Under the pieces are notes generated by a model, which worked only from the letters and a program-made list of their open reading frames with translations, had not been told where the DNA came from and did not search any database. DNA of 64,000 nt from Nisaea denitrificans DSM 18348 (GTDB taxonomy: Bacteria; Pseudomonadota; Alphaproteobacteria; Thalassobaculales; Thalassobaculaceae). A program made the position numbers and the translations under genes. Positions 43,946-52,338 of this stretch are shown here, piece by piece. The stretch lies in NCBI RefSeq assembly GCF_000426505.1, contig NZ_AUFM01000011.1:62001-126000 (forward strand). Direction: 5' to 3'. Within the stretch, counting starts at the first letter, position 1, and the number at the start of each line of letters is the position of its first letter.

Positions 43946-44545
43946 ATGCTGACGGTCCGGAGCCTTGTAAGACTGCATCTCGGCCCTCTCGATCTTGAGG
44001 TTGCAGCCGGGCAATGCGTTACGTTGCGCGGCCGCTCGGGTTCCGGAAAGTCTGTTTTCCTGCGGGCGATTGCCGATCTTGATCCTTCCGAGGGTACTGT
44101 CGCACTGGACGGCCGGGATCGTAACACCATGTCGGCGCCTGACTGGCGGCGGCAGGTCGGCTATCTGCCTGCGGAGCCCGGCTGGTGGGCCGACCGTGTA
44201 ACGGCGCATTTCGCCGACTGGAGTGCGTGTCGGCCCATGGCCAAGCGGCTGGGACTGGATCCGGCAGCGGGAGACTGGTCCGTCTCCCGCCTTTCCTCGG
44301 GGGAGCGTCAACGTCTCGGTCTTGTCCGGCTTCTTGAGAACCAGCCTCGCTGCCTGATTCTCGACGAGCCGACAGCCTCACTCGACGAAGCGGCAATGGC
44401 GGTGGTCGAGCAGCTTGTCGCGGAACATTGCGAGGCAGGTGGGAGCTGTCTCTTTGTGACCCACGACCCGGCACAATTCAAACGAATCTCCCGGCAAGGC
44501 TATCGTCTGGAAGAAGGCAAGCTGGTCCAGGAGACAGCCGCGTGA
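43946..44545 (+). CDS. ABC transporter ATP-binding protein, FetA-like
   Basis: This is a short ATPase of 199 residues. It has Walker A GRSGSGKS, the signature LSSGERQRLGLVRLL, Walker B LILDEPTASLDE and the switch histidine in LFVTHD. The length and the partner gene match FetA, the ATPase of the FetAB exporter linked to iron and oxidative stress in E. coli. Its stop overlaps the GTG start of the permease gene by four bases, so the two subunits are coupled. The ATG at 43946 with GAGAGG upstream is preferred over earlier in-frame starts inside the aminoacylase gene. Confidence 0.85.
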   Translation: MLTVRSLVRLHLGPLDLEVAAGQCVTLRGRSGSGKSVFLRAIADLDPSEGTVALDGRDRNTMSAPDWRRQVGYLPAEPGWWADRVTAHFADWSACRPMAKRLGLDPAAGDWSVSRLSSGERQRLGLVRLLENQPRCLILDEPTASLDEAAMAVVEQLVAEHCEAGGSCLFVTHDPAQFKRISRQGYRLEEGKLVQETAA

Positions 44546-45348
44546 GTTACGTAACGCTCGACTATGTGGATCTTGCCCTCGCGGCTTCATTGCTTCTGAT
44601 CAACGGTGCGGTTTCCATCGCGCTCTCTCTAGGTCTTGCCCGTAGCCTTGCCATCTCCTCGGTCCGGATGGTCGTGCAGCTTCTGCTGATCGGGTTGATC
44701 CTCGATTTCCTGCTGGCCACGGTTTCACCCTTCTGGACCGGACTCGCCGTGCTGGTGATGCTCGGGTTTGCCGGGTACGAAGCAATGGCGCGGCAGGATC
44801 GGCGGCTGAAGGGGTTCTGGGCCTATGGGCTCGGCACCGGGGTGATGACGCTGGCCGCCCTTCTGGTGATGAGCTTTGCCCTGATCACACAGGTTGCGGC
44901 CGATCCCTGGTATCACCCGCAATATCTGCTCCCCTTGCTTGGCATGGTGCTTGGCAATTGCATGACCGGCGTGGCGCTCGCCATTCGCTCCATTACCAGC
45001 GCTTTGGCCGATGGTAAGCAGGCCGTTGAAGCGCAACTGGCCCTTGGCCGGACATTCCGGTTGTCGGCCTTGCCCATGGTACGCTCGGCCCTCAGGACGG
45101 CAATGACCCCGACCATCAATTCAATGGCGGCGACAGGCTTGGTCTATCTGCCCGGGATGATGACCGGTCAGATTCTTGCCGGGATCGATCCGGTCGAGGC
45201 TGTGAAGTATCAGCTTCTGGTCATGTTCCTGATCGCCGGGGCAACCGCAATCGGCGTTACCGGGGCTGTATTCGCCATCAGCCGGCGCCTTTCGGACCAG
45301 CGACATAGATTGAGGTTGGACCGGTTGACGGATGCAACGGCGAACTGA
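44542..45348 (+). CDS. UPF0014/FetB-like ABC permease
   Basis: This is an inner-membrane permease of 268 residues with about seven hydrophobic helices. The family sequence is clear: ALSLGLARSLAISSVRMVVQLLLIGLIL, LPLLGMVLGNCMTGVALAI, LALGRTFRLSALPMVRSALRTAMTPTINSMAATGLVYLPGMMTGQILAG. It pairs with the FetA-like ATPase through a GTGA overlap. FetAB of E. coli lowers cellular iron under peroxide stress; iron export here is inferred from that family. Neither Fur nor iron uptake genes are nearby. Confidence 0.88.
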   Translation: MSYVTLDYVDLALAASLLLINGAVSIALSLGLARSLAISSVRMVVQLLLIGLILDFLLATVSPFWTGLAVLVMLGFAGYEAMARQDRRLKGFWAYGLGTGVMTLAALLVMSFALITQVAADPWYHPQYLLPLLGMVLGNCMTGVALAIRSITSALADGKQAVEAQLALGRTFRLSALPMVRSALRTAMTPTINSMAATGLVYLPGMMTGQILAGIDPVEAVKYQLLVMFLIAGATAIGVTGAVFAISRRLSDQRHRLRLDRLTDATAN

Positions 45349-45585
45349 CGAAAATTAGCTTTTGTTTAGGGAATTTTTCACTGAATTTCGGTAAAGTTTT
45401 ATTCTATTTAAATCGTCCGATACTTGGAATTTTCGATCATCTGAAGTATATTTTTTACGACAATGGTATAAGTGCTGTGCTTTTATTGGCCTCTAAAGAT
45501 TGACCCGGCCGCTTGAACGGTGGGCATGTGCGTCCGCGCACACAGGGGAGCCGAAACGGAATATCTCGGCAGGGATTTTTAAACT
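45349..45585. other. AT-rich intergenic region before the orphan antitoxin gene
   Basis: These 237 bases are markedly AT-rich for this window (long A/T runs between about 45360 and 45460) and hold no open frame or hairpin that I can defend. They probably carry the promoter of the antitoxin-like gene. The base composition could mark an older insertion. Confidence 0.4.
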
Positions 45586-46020
45586 ATGAATCATATTTCC
45601 AGAGACCATGGCGATAGGTCGCAAAATGATCGCCTGCAAAGAACCAAGGATCGCAAGGAATTGACGCCGGTCGCTGTTAAGACAGTGGCGACGTTGTTTG
45701 ATCTTTGGGCGTTGCCGGAGCGCAAGGCTGCCAAGCTTATGAATGTCGACGAGGCGACCTGGGCTGCGATGGACGACGGCAGCTGGAAAGGCATTCTTTC
45801 GGCTGAGCAGCTTGAGCGTACGTCCGCATTCGTTGCGATCTATCGTAGCCTTACCGCGATTTTCGGGGAAACGAATGGGGAAAGCTGGCCGACGACGAAT
45901 AATCGGCTCGACCCATTTCGGGGCAAGCCTCCGGTAGATTTCATGGCGACTGGTGATATCGACAAAATTCAGGCTGTCCGCCGCCATTTGAAAGTGGTCC
46001 AGGAGGCTGCGGCGGTGTGA
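45586..46020 (+). CDS. MbcA/ParS/Xre-type antitoxin (orphan)
   Basis: The protein has 144 residues. The C-terminal half has the DUF2384/MbcA-ParS pattern: LFDLWALPERKAAKLMNVDEATW, a middle helix, LERTSAFVAIYRSLTAIFG, then WPTTNNRLDPFRGKPPVDFM. Related antitoxins bind RES-domain (NAD-degrading) toxins and act as DNA-binding repressors. The N-terminal 30 residues are polar and basic. No RES-domain gene lies on either side: the upstream gene is FetB-like and the downstream one is a PAS protein. It may therefore be a stand-alone regulator or have lost its toxin. Confidence 0.8.
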   Translation: MNHISRDHGDRSQNDRLQRTKDRKELTPVAVKTVATLFDLWALPERKAAKLMNVDEATWAAMDDGSWKGILSAEQLERTSAFVAIYRSLTAIFGETNGESWPTTNNRLDPFRGKPPVDFMATGDIDKIQAVRRHLKVVQEAAAV

Positions 46021-46097
46021 TCCGGTAATCAACATTGCCTGTCTAATTAGCGCGTAAATCAGTTTCCCTCTTCTGCCGCTCTTGCTACGGTCTGCAA

Positions 46098-46730
46098 ATG
46101 AAAAATCCTGATAATTCAATGCACTCACAGGTAGAGCCGCCGGAGCTTACAGACGATGAGATCCGGCGGGCAGGGAGCGCCATTCTCGATGGGCGCTTCC
46201 GGGACGAATTCGGCAGCGACGTCCATCAGATCAGCTTTGTTGAGGAGATGGACAGTCTGGCCGAGCCGAAGCTCGCGTTTCTCTACAAGCTCTGGCTCGA
46301 CAAGGCCGACCCGCAGACGGGGCTGCATAACCGCGCAGATTTCGACATGCTGTCCATGCTGCCTGCTGTCGGAAATATCATGATCCTGGATGTGCTCAGG
46401 AATGGTTTCGACGCCCGCTATCGGCTGTACGGCACCGAAATTTCAGACTCGTCGTCAAAAGACTGGACCGGTCACACGGTCTCCGAGATGAACCGGGCAA
46501 CCCGGCACGAGCTGGCACTGATGTATCGTGCGGTCTATCTCGCCGTTTGCGAGTCGAACCGGCCGATTTACTCGGAGCATCTGGCGCCGGTCTGGCTCAG
46601 CGGAAAGATCTGGCGCCGCGTGGTTCTTCCTGTCTCTTACGGCGGCGATGTTTGCGAGCAGTTTATCGTCGGAAACATCCCGGTCTCGTCGGTTCCGACG
46701 GATACCGGACGGAAAGACGGGCTGCTCTAG
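46098..46730 (+). CDS. PAS-domain protein (PAS_5-like)
   Basis: This is a 210-residue soluble protein whose middle part (about 55-180) looks like the PAS_5 type common in alphaproteobacteria: LYKLWLDKAD, FDMLSMLPAVGNIMILDVL, ARYRLYGTEISDSSSKDWTGHTVSEM, and near the end IWRRVVLPVSYGGDVCEQFIVG. No output domain follows, so it is a lone sensor module. It lies 77 bp after the orphan antitoxin gene on the same strand; whether the two share a transcript is unclear. The ligand and partner are unknown. Confidence 0.75.
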   Translation: MKNPDNSMHSQVEPPELTDDEIRRAGSAILDGRFRDEFGSDVHQISFVEEMDSLAEPKLAFLYKLWLDKADPQTGLHNRADFDMLSMLPAVGNIMILDVLRNGFDARYRLYGTEISDSSSKDWTGHTVSEMNRATRHELALMYRAVYLAVCESNRPIYSEHLAPVWLSGKIWRRVVLPVSYGGDVCEQFIVGNIPVSSVPTDTGRKDGLL

Positions 46731-46752
46731 GTCCTTCGGAGTTGTGGCCGAA

Positions 46753-47166
46753 TTAGCTGCAGGGGGCGTTGTAGAGCCAGCCGCCGTCGGGGTGGGGCCG
46801 GGCATAGACGTCGATCGACTGATCGAACCGCACATAGCAGGAAAATAGCGGCAGGGTCATGAAGTTGGTCAGCACCAGCGAAACCGTGTCTCCGCCGTAC
46901 AATGTTCCCGCCAGACAGATCTTCGTCCGTCCATTGCGCGCCAGCCGGAAGCTCGTCCGCTCGCGCGTTTTCAGCTGGATCCTGCCGGTGATGGTGAAAG
47001 GCGCGCGATTACGGACCAGCACGCAAAGCTCACCAGTCTGCCCGGCGCCGGGCGGTGCTTTGCCATCGCGCCGGTTGACCACGGTCGGCTGCTCCTCTTC
47101 GCAGGCTGCAAGGCCGAGTGTGGCAACGAAGATCAGCATAAGGGAGAGGGCGCGGAAGCGGTTCAT
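46753..47166 (-). CDS. Predicted lipoprotein, function unknown
   Basis: The protein has 137 residues. It starts with a basic and hydrophobic signal sequence ending in a lipobox, LAAC (cysteine at about residue 21), so it is probably anchored to a membrane by lipid. The mature part is about 115 residues and looks beta-rich (ELCVLVRNRAPFTITGRIQLK; DTVSLVLTNFMTLPLFSCYVRF), with three further cysteines that could form disulfides in the periplasm. I recognise no family. It is convergent with the PAS protein and lies downstream of the peptide ABC permeases on the same strand. Confidence 0.75.
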   Translation of the reverse strand: MNRFRALSLMLIFVATLGLAACEEEQPTVVNRRDGKAPPGAGQTGELCVLVRNRAPFTITGRIQLKTRERTSFRLARNGRTKICLAGTLYGGDTVSLVLTNFMTLPLFSCYVRFDQSIDVYARPHPDGGWLYNAPCS

Positions 47167-47215
47167 GGGGCCAAGCTAGAGACGGGCTGGCGAGGCGTCA
47201 ATGCGGCGCGGCAAC

Positions 47216-48139
47216 TCATCGTCCGTGCTGGCTCAGAGCGCGCGGATCAAGCGCGTCCTGCAATCCGTCGCCGAGGAAATTGAAAGCGATGACGGCGGCA
47301 AAAATCAGCAATCCCGGCCAGACTGCGAGCATCGGTGCGACCGAGATCAGGTCCTGTGCTCCGGTCAGCATGTTGCCCCAGCTCGGGATTGGGGGCTGGA
47401 TGCCGAGACCGAGGAAGCTGAGGACGCTTTCGAACAGGATCACGTTGCCTATGGTCAGGGTCATGGCGACCAGTATGGGAGATGCCGCGTTCGGCAGCAG
47501 ATGGCGTAACAGAATGCGGGACGGCGGCAGGCCCTGGGCGCGGGCGGCCTCGATGAAATCCCGTTCCCGCAGGCTGAGGACCGTTCCGCGGACCAGCCGT
47601 GCCGTTGTCGTCCATCCGACAAGCGCGATGATGATGACGATCCGGTAGAGGCTGAAACTCTCCGAATGCACCAGCTCCGAAGGCAGGCCGATCTTTACCG
47701 GGTCGATGGCGGCCAGCACGATCAGCAGGGGCAGTAACGGCAGGGATATTACCCCGTCGGCGAGCCGCATCAGCACGGCGTCCGCAATGCCGCCGCGATA
47801 GCCGGCCAGCAGACCGATCAAGGTGCCGATGACGGTCGCGCTCAGCGCGGCTGCGAGGCCAACCGTCAGCGACACCCGGCCGCCCTCGAGGAGCCGCATC
47901 AGCAGATCCCGGCCGATCTCGTCGGTGCCGAGCGGATGATCGGCCGATGGTGCCGCTGCGATGTTGAAGAGATCGATGGATGTGGCGTCGATGCCGACAG
48001 CGGCACCGGTCAGTGGAGCGCTGAAGCATGCGAGCAGCAGGCCTGCGAGGAGAACGAGGCTGGCGGTGGCGGAACCGTTGCGTCTCAGCCGTGCGAAGGG
48101 GCTACGCCTTTGAACGGCATGTATGGTTGCCATGCTCAT
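47216..48139 (-). CDS. Peptide/nickel-type ABC permease (DppC-like)
   Basis: This inner-membrane permease of 307 residues has about six helices. The family segments are GTDEIGRDLLMRLLEGGRVSLTVGLAAAL and the EAA loop EAARAQGLPPSRILLRHLLPNAASPILV. With the DppB-like protein it should form the channel of an oligopeptide/dipeptide-type importer. Its start overlaps the stop of dppB by four bases (ATGA). The normal ATPase genes (dppD, dppF) do not follow; the next gene is a lipoprotein. An ATG two codons downstream is an alternative start. Confidence 0.9.
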   Translation of the reverse strand: MSMATIHAVQRRSPFARLRRNGSATASLVLLAGLLLACFSAPLTGAAVGIDATSIDLFNIAAAPSADHPLGTDEIGRDLLMRLLEGGRVSLTVGLAAALSATVIGTLIGLLAGYRGGIADAVLMRLADGVISLPLLPLLIVLAAIDPVKIGLPSELVHSESFSLYRIVIIIALVGWTTTARLVRGTVLSLRERDFIEAARAQGLPPSRILLRHLLPNAASPILVAMTLTIGNVILFESVLSFLGLGIQPPIPSWGNMLTGAQDLISVAPMLAVWPGLLIFAAVIAFNFLGDGLQDALDPRALSQHGR

Positions 48140-49104
48140 GCCGGGCGCCTTCCGGTCAGCCGAATGCGCGGATCGATAAGAGTATAGGCGATGTCAGCGG
48201 CGATATTCGCGGCCAGGGTGATGGCTGTGGCCAGAAGCAGTCCGACAAGGGCGAGGTTGTAATCGTTCCCCATCACCGCGTCATAGATCGTCTTGCCCAT
48301 GCCGAGATAGGCGAACATGGTCTCGACAATCAGGGCGCCGGAGAAGAGAGCGCCGAAATCGAGCGCCATGATGGTGATCACAGGGATCAGCGCATTGCGG
48401 AAACCGTGACGCCAGAGAATGGCTCGTTCGGTGACGCCTTTAGCGCGCGCCGTGCGGATGTAATCCTCACGCAACACCTCGATCATCGCCGCCCGGCCGT
48501 GGCGGGTATATTGAGCGAGGCTGGCGACGGCGAGGGTGATGACGGGAAGTACAAGATGGGCTGCCCGGTCGTCAAATCCGCCATCGCCGATGGTGGCCAT
48601 GCCGCTCGCTGGAAACAGACCGAGAGTGACGGCGAAAAGCAGGATGATCAGCAATGCGAGCCAGAACGCCGGGACGGATATTCCGGCAAAACAGAGCAGG
48701 TTGATCAAACGGTCCGTGAGGCTTCCGGGACGGCGTGCGGCAGCGACACTCGCCGGCAGGGCAATCGAGACCGCAACAAGGAATGCCAGTCCCATCAGCA
48801 GCAGGGAGTTGAGCAGCCTTGGTGCCAGGACATCCAGAACCGGTGCACCAAACAGCCTGGAATAACCAAGATCGCCATTGAGTGCGCCGGCCAGCCAATC
48901 GCCGTAACGCTCCAGAAAAGGTCGGTCGAGGCCATGCAGGGCACGCAGGCGCGCCACATCGGCGGATGTCACGTTCGGATCACCGGCCAGCATCAGGTCG
49001 ATCGGATCGCCCGGCATCAGGGCCAGCAACCCATAAGTCACGAAGGACATGACCCAGAGTACGATCAAGGCCTGGAAAATACGGCGAACCAGAAATCCGG
49101 TCAT
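48136..49104 (-). CDS. Peptide/nickel-type ABC permease (DppB-like)
   Basis: The protein has 322 residues and begins with the DppB hallmark LVRRIFQALIVLWVMSFVTYGLLALMPGDP. The large extracellular loop and the conserved RTARAKGVTERAILWRHGFRNALIPVITIMALDFGALFSGALIVE (the EAA loop and the following helix) are in place. It is co-transcribed with the binding protein upstream and with dppC downstream. The substrate class is peptides, nickel or other small solutes; the binding protein decides and is not diagnostic. Confidence 0.9.
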   Translation of the reverse strand: MTGFLVRRIFQALIVLWVMSFVTYGLLALMPGDPIDLMLAGDPNVTSADVARLRALHGLDRPFLERYGDWLAGALNGDLGYSRLFGAPVLDVLAPRLLNSLLLMGLAFLVAVSIALPASVAAARRPGSLTDRLINLLCFAGISVPAFWLALLIILLFAVTLGLFPASGMATIGDGGFDDRAAHLVLPVITLAVASLAQYTRHGRAAMIEVLREDYIRTARAKGVTERAILWRHGFRNALIPVITIMALDFGALFSGALIVETMFAYLGMGKTIYDAVMGNDYNLALVGLLLATAITLAANIAADIAYTLIDPRIRLTGRRPA

Positions 49105-49142
49105 GGCGATCCGGGAGTTCTCATGACGTTACTGGCATGGCG

Positions 49143-50843
49143 TTACTGGCTCGCACTTGATCCGTCGCGCCACTGCTCGACCCAATAGGTGGAGCTGTAC
49201 TTGTGTCCGGTCGGTCTCAGCCCTTTCAGCCATTTCGGCAGGATATAGGCATCTGAACGAAAATAGAGCGGAAGGACCGGCAGGTCGGTGGAATAGAGGG
49301 TCTGCTGCTCGGCCCAGAGCGCCCGGCGTTTTTCCCGGTCGAGCTCAATCTCTATGGCGTCGATCAATCCGTCCATTTCCGGGCTGCTGTAACCGGTGAC
49401 GTTCTGACCGGACCAGTTGTTTGCTTCGGTCGGGATAGCGGTTGAATAGAGCGTGGTTTTAGGCAGGGATTCAGGAGCGGAGAGCCAGGCGAACATGGCC
49501 ATGGCCGGGAATTTGCGTTTCTGGACGGTCTCGCCAAAGAACACCCTGGCCGGTTCGTTCCGGATCGTCACCTCGACCCCGACCTTTTTCCAGTAGTTCT
49601 GCAGTACCTGCTCGACCAGCTCCCGGATCCGGTTGCCAGCGGTGGTCATGATCTCGAGGCTGAGTTTCGTACCGTCCGGCTTGTGGCGCACGCCATTCTT
49701 GATCTCTGTCCAGCCAGCCTCCTCCAGCAGCGCCTTGGCGCGCGACGGGTCATAGGGATAGAGGGGCAGCTTGTCATGGTAAGCCCAGTCCAGCGGGTTG
49801 ACTGCGCCGTGGGCCACCGGCTGGTTCCCGGCAAACAGCTTGTCCGAGATCGCCTTGCGGTCGATGGCGTGAAGCAGGGCACGGCGCATCTTGATGTCGG
49901 CCAGCACCGGGTTGTCGAGATTGAACTCGATATGCTCGTAAATCAGGCCGGGCTTGTAGATCACGTCGAAAGTGTCGCCATGACGCTTCTCGAAGCCGAG
50001 CGCCTGGTCGAGGGTGAGCCCGGCTTCGCCCGCGATGTAATCGATTGAGCCGGAGAGCAGGTTGGCTTCGAGCGCGGCCGTTTTCTCGATGGTCTTGACC
50101 ACGATACGCTCGAAGACAGGCTCCCTTCCCTGCCAGTGCTCGTTCCGGGTCAGCACGATATAGGCGCCTTCATTCACCTCCGTAACCCTGTAGGGGCCGT
50201 TATAGAGGCCGGGCGTGCCGGGGGCGGTCTTGTAGAGGGTCCTGTTCTTGTATTCCCGCGGGTTGGCGAAAGCGTCGCGCTCCAGATGGACAGGCAGGAG
50301 CTGGAAATCGCCGAGCGTGTTGTAGCGGTAGTCGATCTTGTCCCGGACGATGGTGAAGGTACGGTCGTCCTCGACCTCGATATCGAGGATTTCCTGATAG
50401 CTGTTGGCATCCGCGACACCGGTTTCCGGATGGCGCCCGACCTCCCAGCTGAACCGGACGTCATCGGTGGTGATTGGCGTGCCGTCACCCCAGATGGCGC
50501 CCGGCTTGATCGTGTAGGTCGTGCGCACACCCTCCCGGCCGGTTTCCTTGCCTGCCGGGTTGAGCACCGGAAAGCGTTTCGCCCGCGTGTTCTCGAAGGT
50601 CGGCAGCTCGGTGCACCAGAGGCAGATCGGCTCCCAGTCATGGCCGAAGATTGTCATCTGACGCTGCGCCATGCCGAGCACATAGGTCTTCACCAGCATG
50701 GAATCGATCATCGGGTTCAGCGTTGTCGGGAACTGGGTTATTCCGATGACGAGCTGTTCACGCGCGTCTGCCGGGCGGGCAAGGGAAAGTGCGGAAAGAA
50801 ACAGGAGCAGCCAGAAGGTCAGGACGCGGGCGGATCGTCGCAT
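49143..50843 (-). CDS. Peptide-type ABC transporter substrate-binding protein
   Basis: The protein has about 566 residues. The signal peptide (1 to about 27, RRSARVLTFWLLLFLSALSLA) leads to an SBP_bac_5 fold: REQLVIGITQFPTTLNPMIDS, then KPGAIWGDGTPITTDDVRFSWE and, near the end, NNWSGQNVTGYSSPEMDGLID. It captures the solute in the periplasm for the two permeases that follow. Its C-terminal stretch contains GYSSPEMD, typical of oligopeptide-binding proteins. I moved the start to the ATG at 50843, which has GGAG and a proper signal sequence; the frame is open further upstream. It is the first gene of the importer operon. Confidence 0.9.
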   Translation of the reverse strand: MRRSARVLTFWLLLFLSALSLARPADAREQLVIGITQFPTTLNPMIDSMLVKTYVLGMAQRQMTIFGHDWEPICLWCTELPTFENTRAKRFPVLNPAGKETGREGVRTTYTIKPGAIWGDGTPITTDDVRFSWEVGRHPETGVADANSYQEILDIEVEDDRTFTIVRDKIDYRYNTLGDFQLLPVHLERDAFANPREYKNRTLYKTAPGTPGLYNGPYRVTEVNEGAYIVLTRNEHWQGREPVFERIVVKTIEKTAALEANLLSGSIDYIAGEAGLTLDQALGFEKRHGDTFDVIYKPGLIYEHIEFNLDNPVLADIKMRRALLHAIDRKAISDKLFAGNQPVAHGAVNPLDWAYHDKLPLYPYDPSRAKALLEEAGWTEIKNGVRHKPDGTKLSLEIMTTAGNRIRELVEQVLQNYWKKVGVEVTIRNEPARVFFGETVQKRKFPAMAMFAWLSAPESLPKTTLYSTAIPTEANNWSGQNVTGYSSPEMDGLIDAIEIELDREKRRALWAEQQTLYSTDLPVLPLYFRSDAYILPKWLKGLRPTGHKYSSTYWVEQWRDGSSASQ

Positions 50844-50886
50844 CGGGGGCTGTCTCCGTCTCGGTGGATTGATCTTGTAAGAATAA

Positions 50887-50915
50887 GCGGCGCGGCGGGG
50901 GATTTCCAGCGCCGC
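50887..50915. terminator. Possible hairpin between GST and transporter operon
   Basis: A 7-bp GC stem (GCGGCGC with GCGCCGC) with a 15-base loop starts 18 bases after the stop of the minus-strand GST gene (50933) and lies before the binding-protein start at 50843. It may end the upstream transcript. The loop is long and no T-run follows. Confidence 0.35.
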
Positions 50916-50932
50916 GCTCCGGTATTGATAAA

Positions 50933-51556
50933 TCAGGTCAGCGGAATATCCAGCACGTGTTTCCTGAAGGCTGGACGCGCGGCGATCCGGTCGTACCAAG
51001 CCTCAAGAGCGGGCATGGACGGCCGGTCCTGTATCAGGGTCATCCAGCGGTAGCAATTGATGGCAATCGCGATGTCCGCCATTGTCAGCCTGTCGCCCAT
51101 GATGTAGTCGCGACCCGTCAGCCGCTCATCGAGGATCTTCCAGATCGGGATCATGTTATCCCGCGCACCTTCGATTGCCGCCAGATCACGCTCTGCTTCG
51201 GGTGTCCGGACCAGGCCCCAGAAAATCACCGTGATCGGGGCCAGAACGGTGGTCTGCAGCCAATCCATCCAGCGGTCCGCATCTGCATAGGCGCGGGGGT
51301 CCGCCGGGGCCATGTCGCCAGCCGAGTACTTGTTGCAGAGATAGCGAACGATGGCGTTCGATTCCCAGAGGACAAAATCGTCCTCGATAATCGTGGGGAC
51401 CCGGGAGTTGGGGTTCAGGGAGAGGTAGTGACTGTCTTTCGTGTTGGCGAAGGCACCGCCGAAATCCTCGCGCTCGTTCGGTATCGACAGCTCCTCGCAG
51501 AGCCAGGTGACCTTCTGCACGTTGCTCGAATTGTTGCGGCCGAGAATCCTCAGCAT
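50933..51556 (-). CDS. Glutathione S-transferase family protein
   Basis: The protein has 207 residues. The thioredoxin-like N-terminal domain reads LRILGRNNSSNVQKVTWLCEEL, then NPNSRVPTIIEDDFVLWESNAIVRYLC, which provides the cis-proline and the glutathione gamma-glutamyl site. The all-helical C-terminal domain has LTMADIAIAINCYRW, the N-capping box. It would conjugate or reduce an electrophile with glutathione in the cytoplasm. The ATG at 51556 is favoured over a GTG one codon upstream because GGGGGAAG lies at the right distance. It follows pyrE by 39 bp, so the two may share a transcript. Confidence 0.88.
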   Translation of the reverse strand: MLRILGRNNSSNVQKVTWLCEELSIPNEREDFGGAFANTKDSHYLSLNPNSRVPTIIEDDFVLWESNAIVRYLCNKYSAGDMAPADPRAYADADRWMDWLQTTVLAPITVIFWGLVRTPEAERDLAAIEGARDNMIPIWKILDERLTGRDYIMGDRLTMADIAIAINCYRWMTLIQDRPSMPALEAWYDRIAARPAFRKHVLDIPLT

Positions 51557-51595
51557 CACGCTTCCCCCATTTTGATTTTTAGCGGTTCGTTTTTA

Positions 51596-52282
51596 TCAGA
51601 CGTCGACGGTCTCGCGGCTTGCGGCCCATCCATCCGGATCGCGCAGGAACTGCCGCACTTCATTGAGCTGCGCTTCGGTGAAGCCGCGCTTTTCCGCCGC
51701 GGCCAATACGTCCCACCAGGTGCAGAGCCCGTGCAGGTCGACGCCTTTTTCCTTCATCGACGTGGTGCTCTGCGGGAAGTTGCCATAGTGGAACACCACG
51801 AAGCAGTGAGCTACCTCGCCGCCGGCCTCGCGGATGGCGTCGATGAAGGAGAGCTTGGAGCCGCCATCTGTCGCCAGATCTTCGACCAGCAGGATGCGCG
51901 CGCCGTCCTCGAAGGTGCCCTCGATCCGGGCATTGCGGCCGAAGCCCTTCGGCTTCTTGCGGATATAGAGCATGGGCAGGCCGAGCAGATCCGCGATCCA
52001 GGCGGCGAAGGGAATGCCCGCCGTCTCACCGCCGGCCACGGCATCGAACTGCTCGAACCCGGCTTTCTGGGCAAGCAGCTCAACACCCATCTCCATCAGC
52101 TGCTTCCGGGCGCGCGGGAAGCTGATGATCTTGCGGCAATCCACATAGACCGGGCTGAGCCGGCCGGAAGTGAAGGTGAACGGCTCTTCCGGGCGGATAT
52201 GCACGGCTTCGATTTCGAGCAGGATATTCGCTGCGGTCTCGGCGATGCTCTGGCGGAAGTCGGGGGTCTGGCTCTCGTCCAT
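51596..52282 (-). CDS. pyrE: Orotate phosphoribosyltransferase
   Basis: This cytoplasmic enzyme of de novo pyrimidine synthesis joins orotate and PRPP to give OMP. The 228-residue protein has FTSGRLSPVYVDCRKIISFPR, the PRPP loop ILLVEDLATDGGSKLSF and the middle stretch AGGETAGIPFAAWIADLLGLPMLYIRKKPKGFG. The PRPP loop reads EDLATDGGSK, a form I associate with alphaproteobacteria. It lies 56 bp after the riboswitch-linked livF gene on the same strand, so read-through from that operon is possible. Confidence 0.93.
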   Translation of the reverse strand: MDESQTPDFRQSIAETAANILLEIEAVHIRPEEPFTFTSGRLSPVYVDCRKIISFPRARKQLMEMGVELLAQKAGFEQFDAVAGGETAGIPFAAWIADLLGLPMLYIRKKPKGFGRNARIEGTFEDGARILLVEDLATDGGSKLSFIDAIREAGGEVAHCFVVFHYGNFPQSTTSMKEKGVDLHGLCTWWDVLAAAEKRGFTEAQLNEVRQFLRDPDGWAASRETVDV

Positions 52283-52338
52283 CGACGGGGATCTCCAAAG
52301 GCGGGCTGGTCGATTTTTTGGCGAGCATAAACCAAGCG

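Noticed and set aside
42436-44130. A 564-codon open frame on the minus strand, antisense to the M20 aminoacylase gene
   Set aside because: The plus strand carries a complete aminoacylase with all motifs. The antisense translation has no recognisable domain and is an artefact of GC-rich codon use.
45493-46128. A minus-strand frame of 211 codons opposite the antitoxin gene, considered as a missing toxin
   Set aside because: It has no RES-domain motif and overlaps the antitoxin entirely on the other strand, so it is not a credible toxin gene.
48028-49188. Plus-strand frame of 386 codons antisense to the dppB-like gene
   Set aside because: The composition is charged and glutamine-rich, typical of antisense shadows; the dppB-like gene is secure.
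50957-52330. A 457-codon plus-strand frame antisense to GST and pyrE
   Set aside because: Both minus-strand genes are intact and recognisable; the antisense protein has no family pattern.
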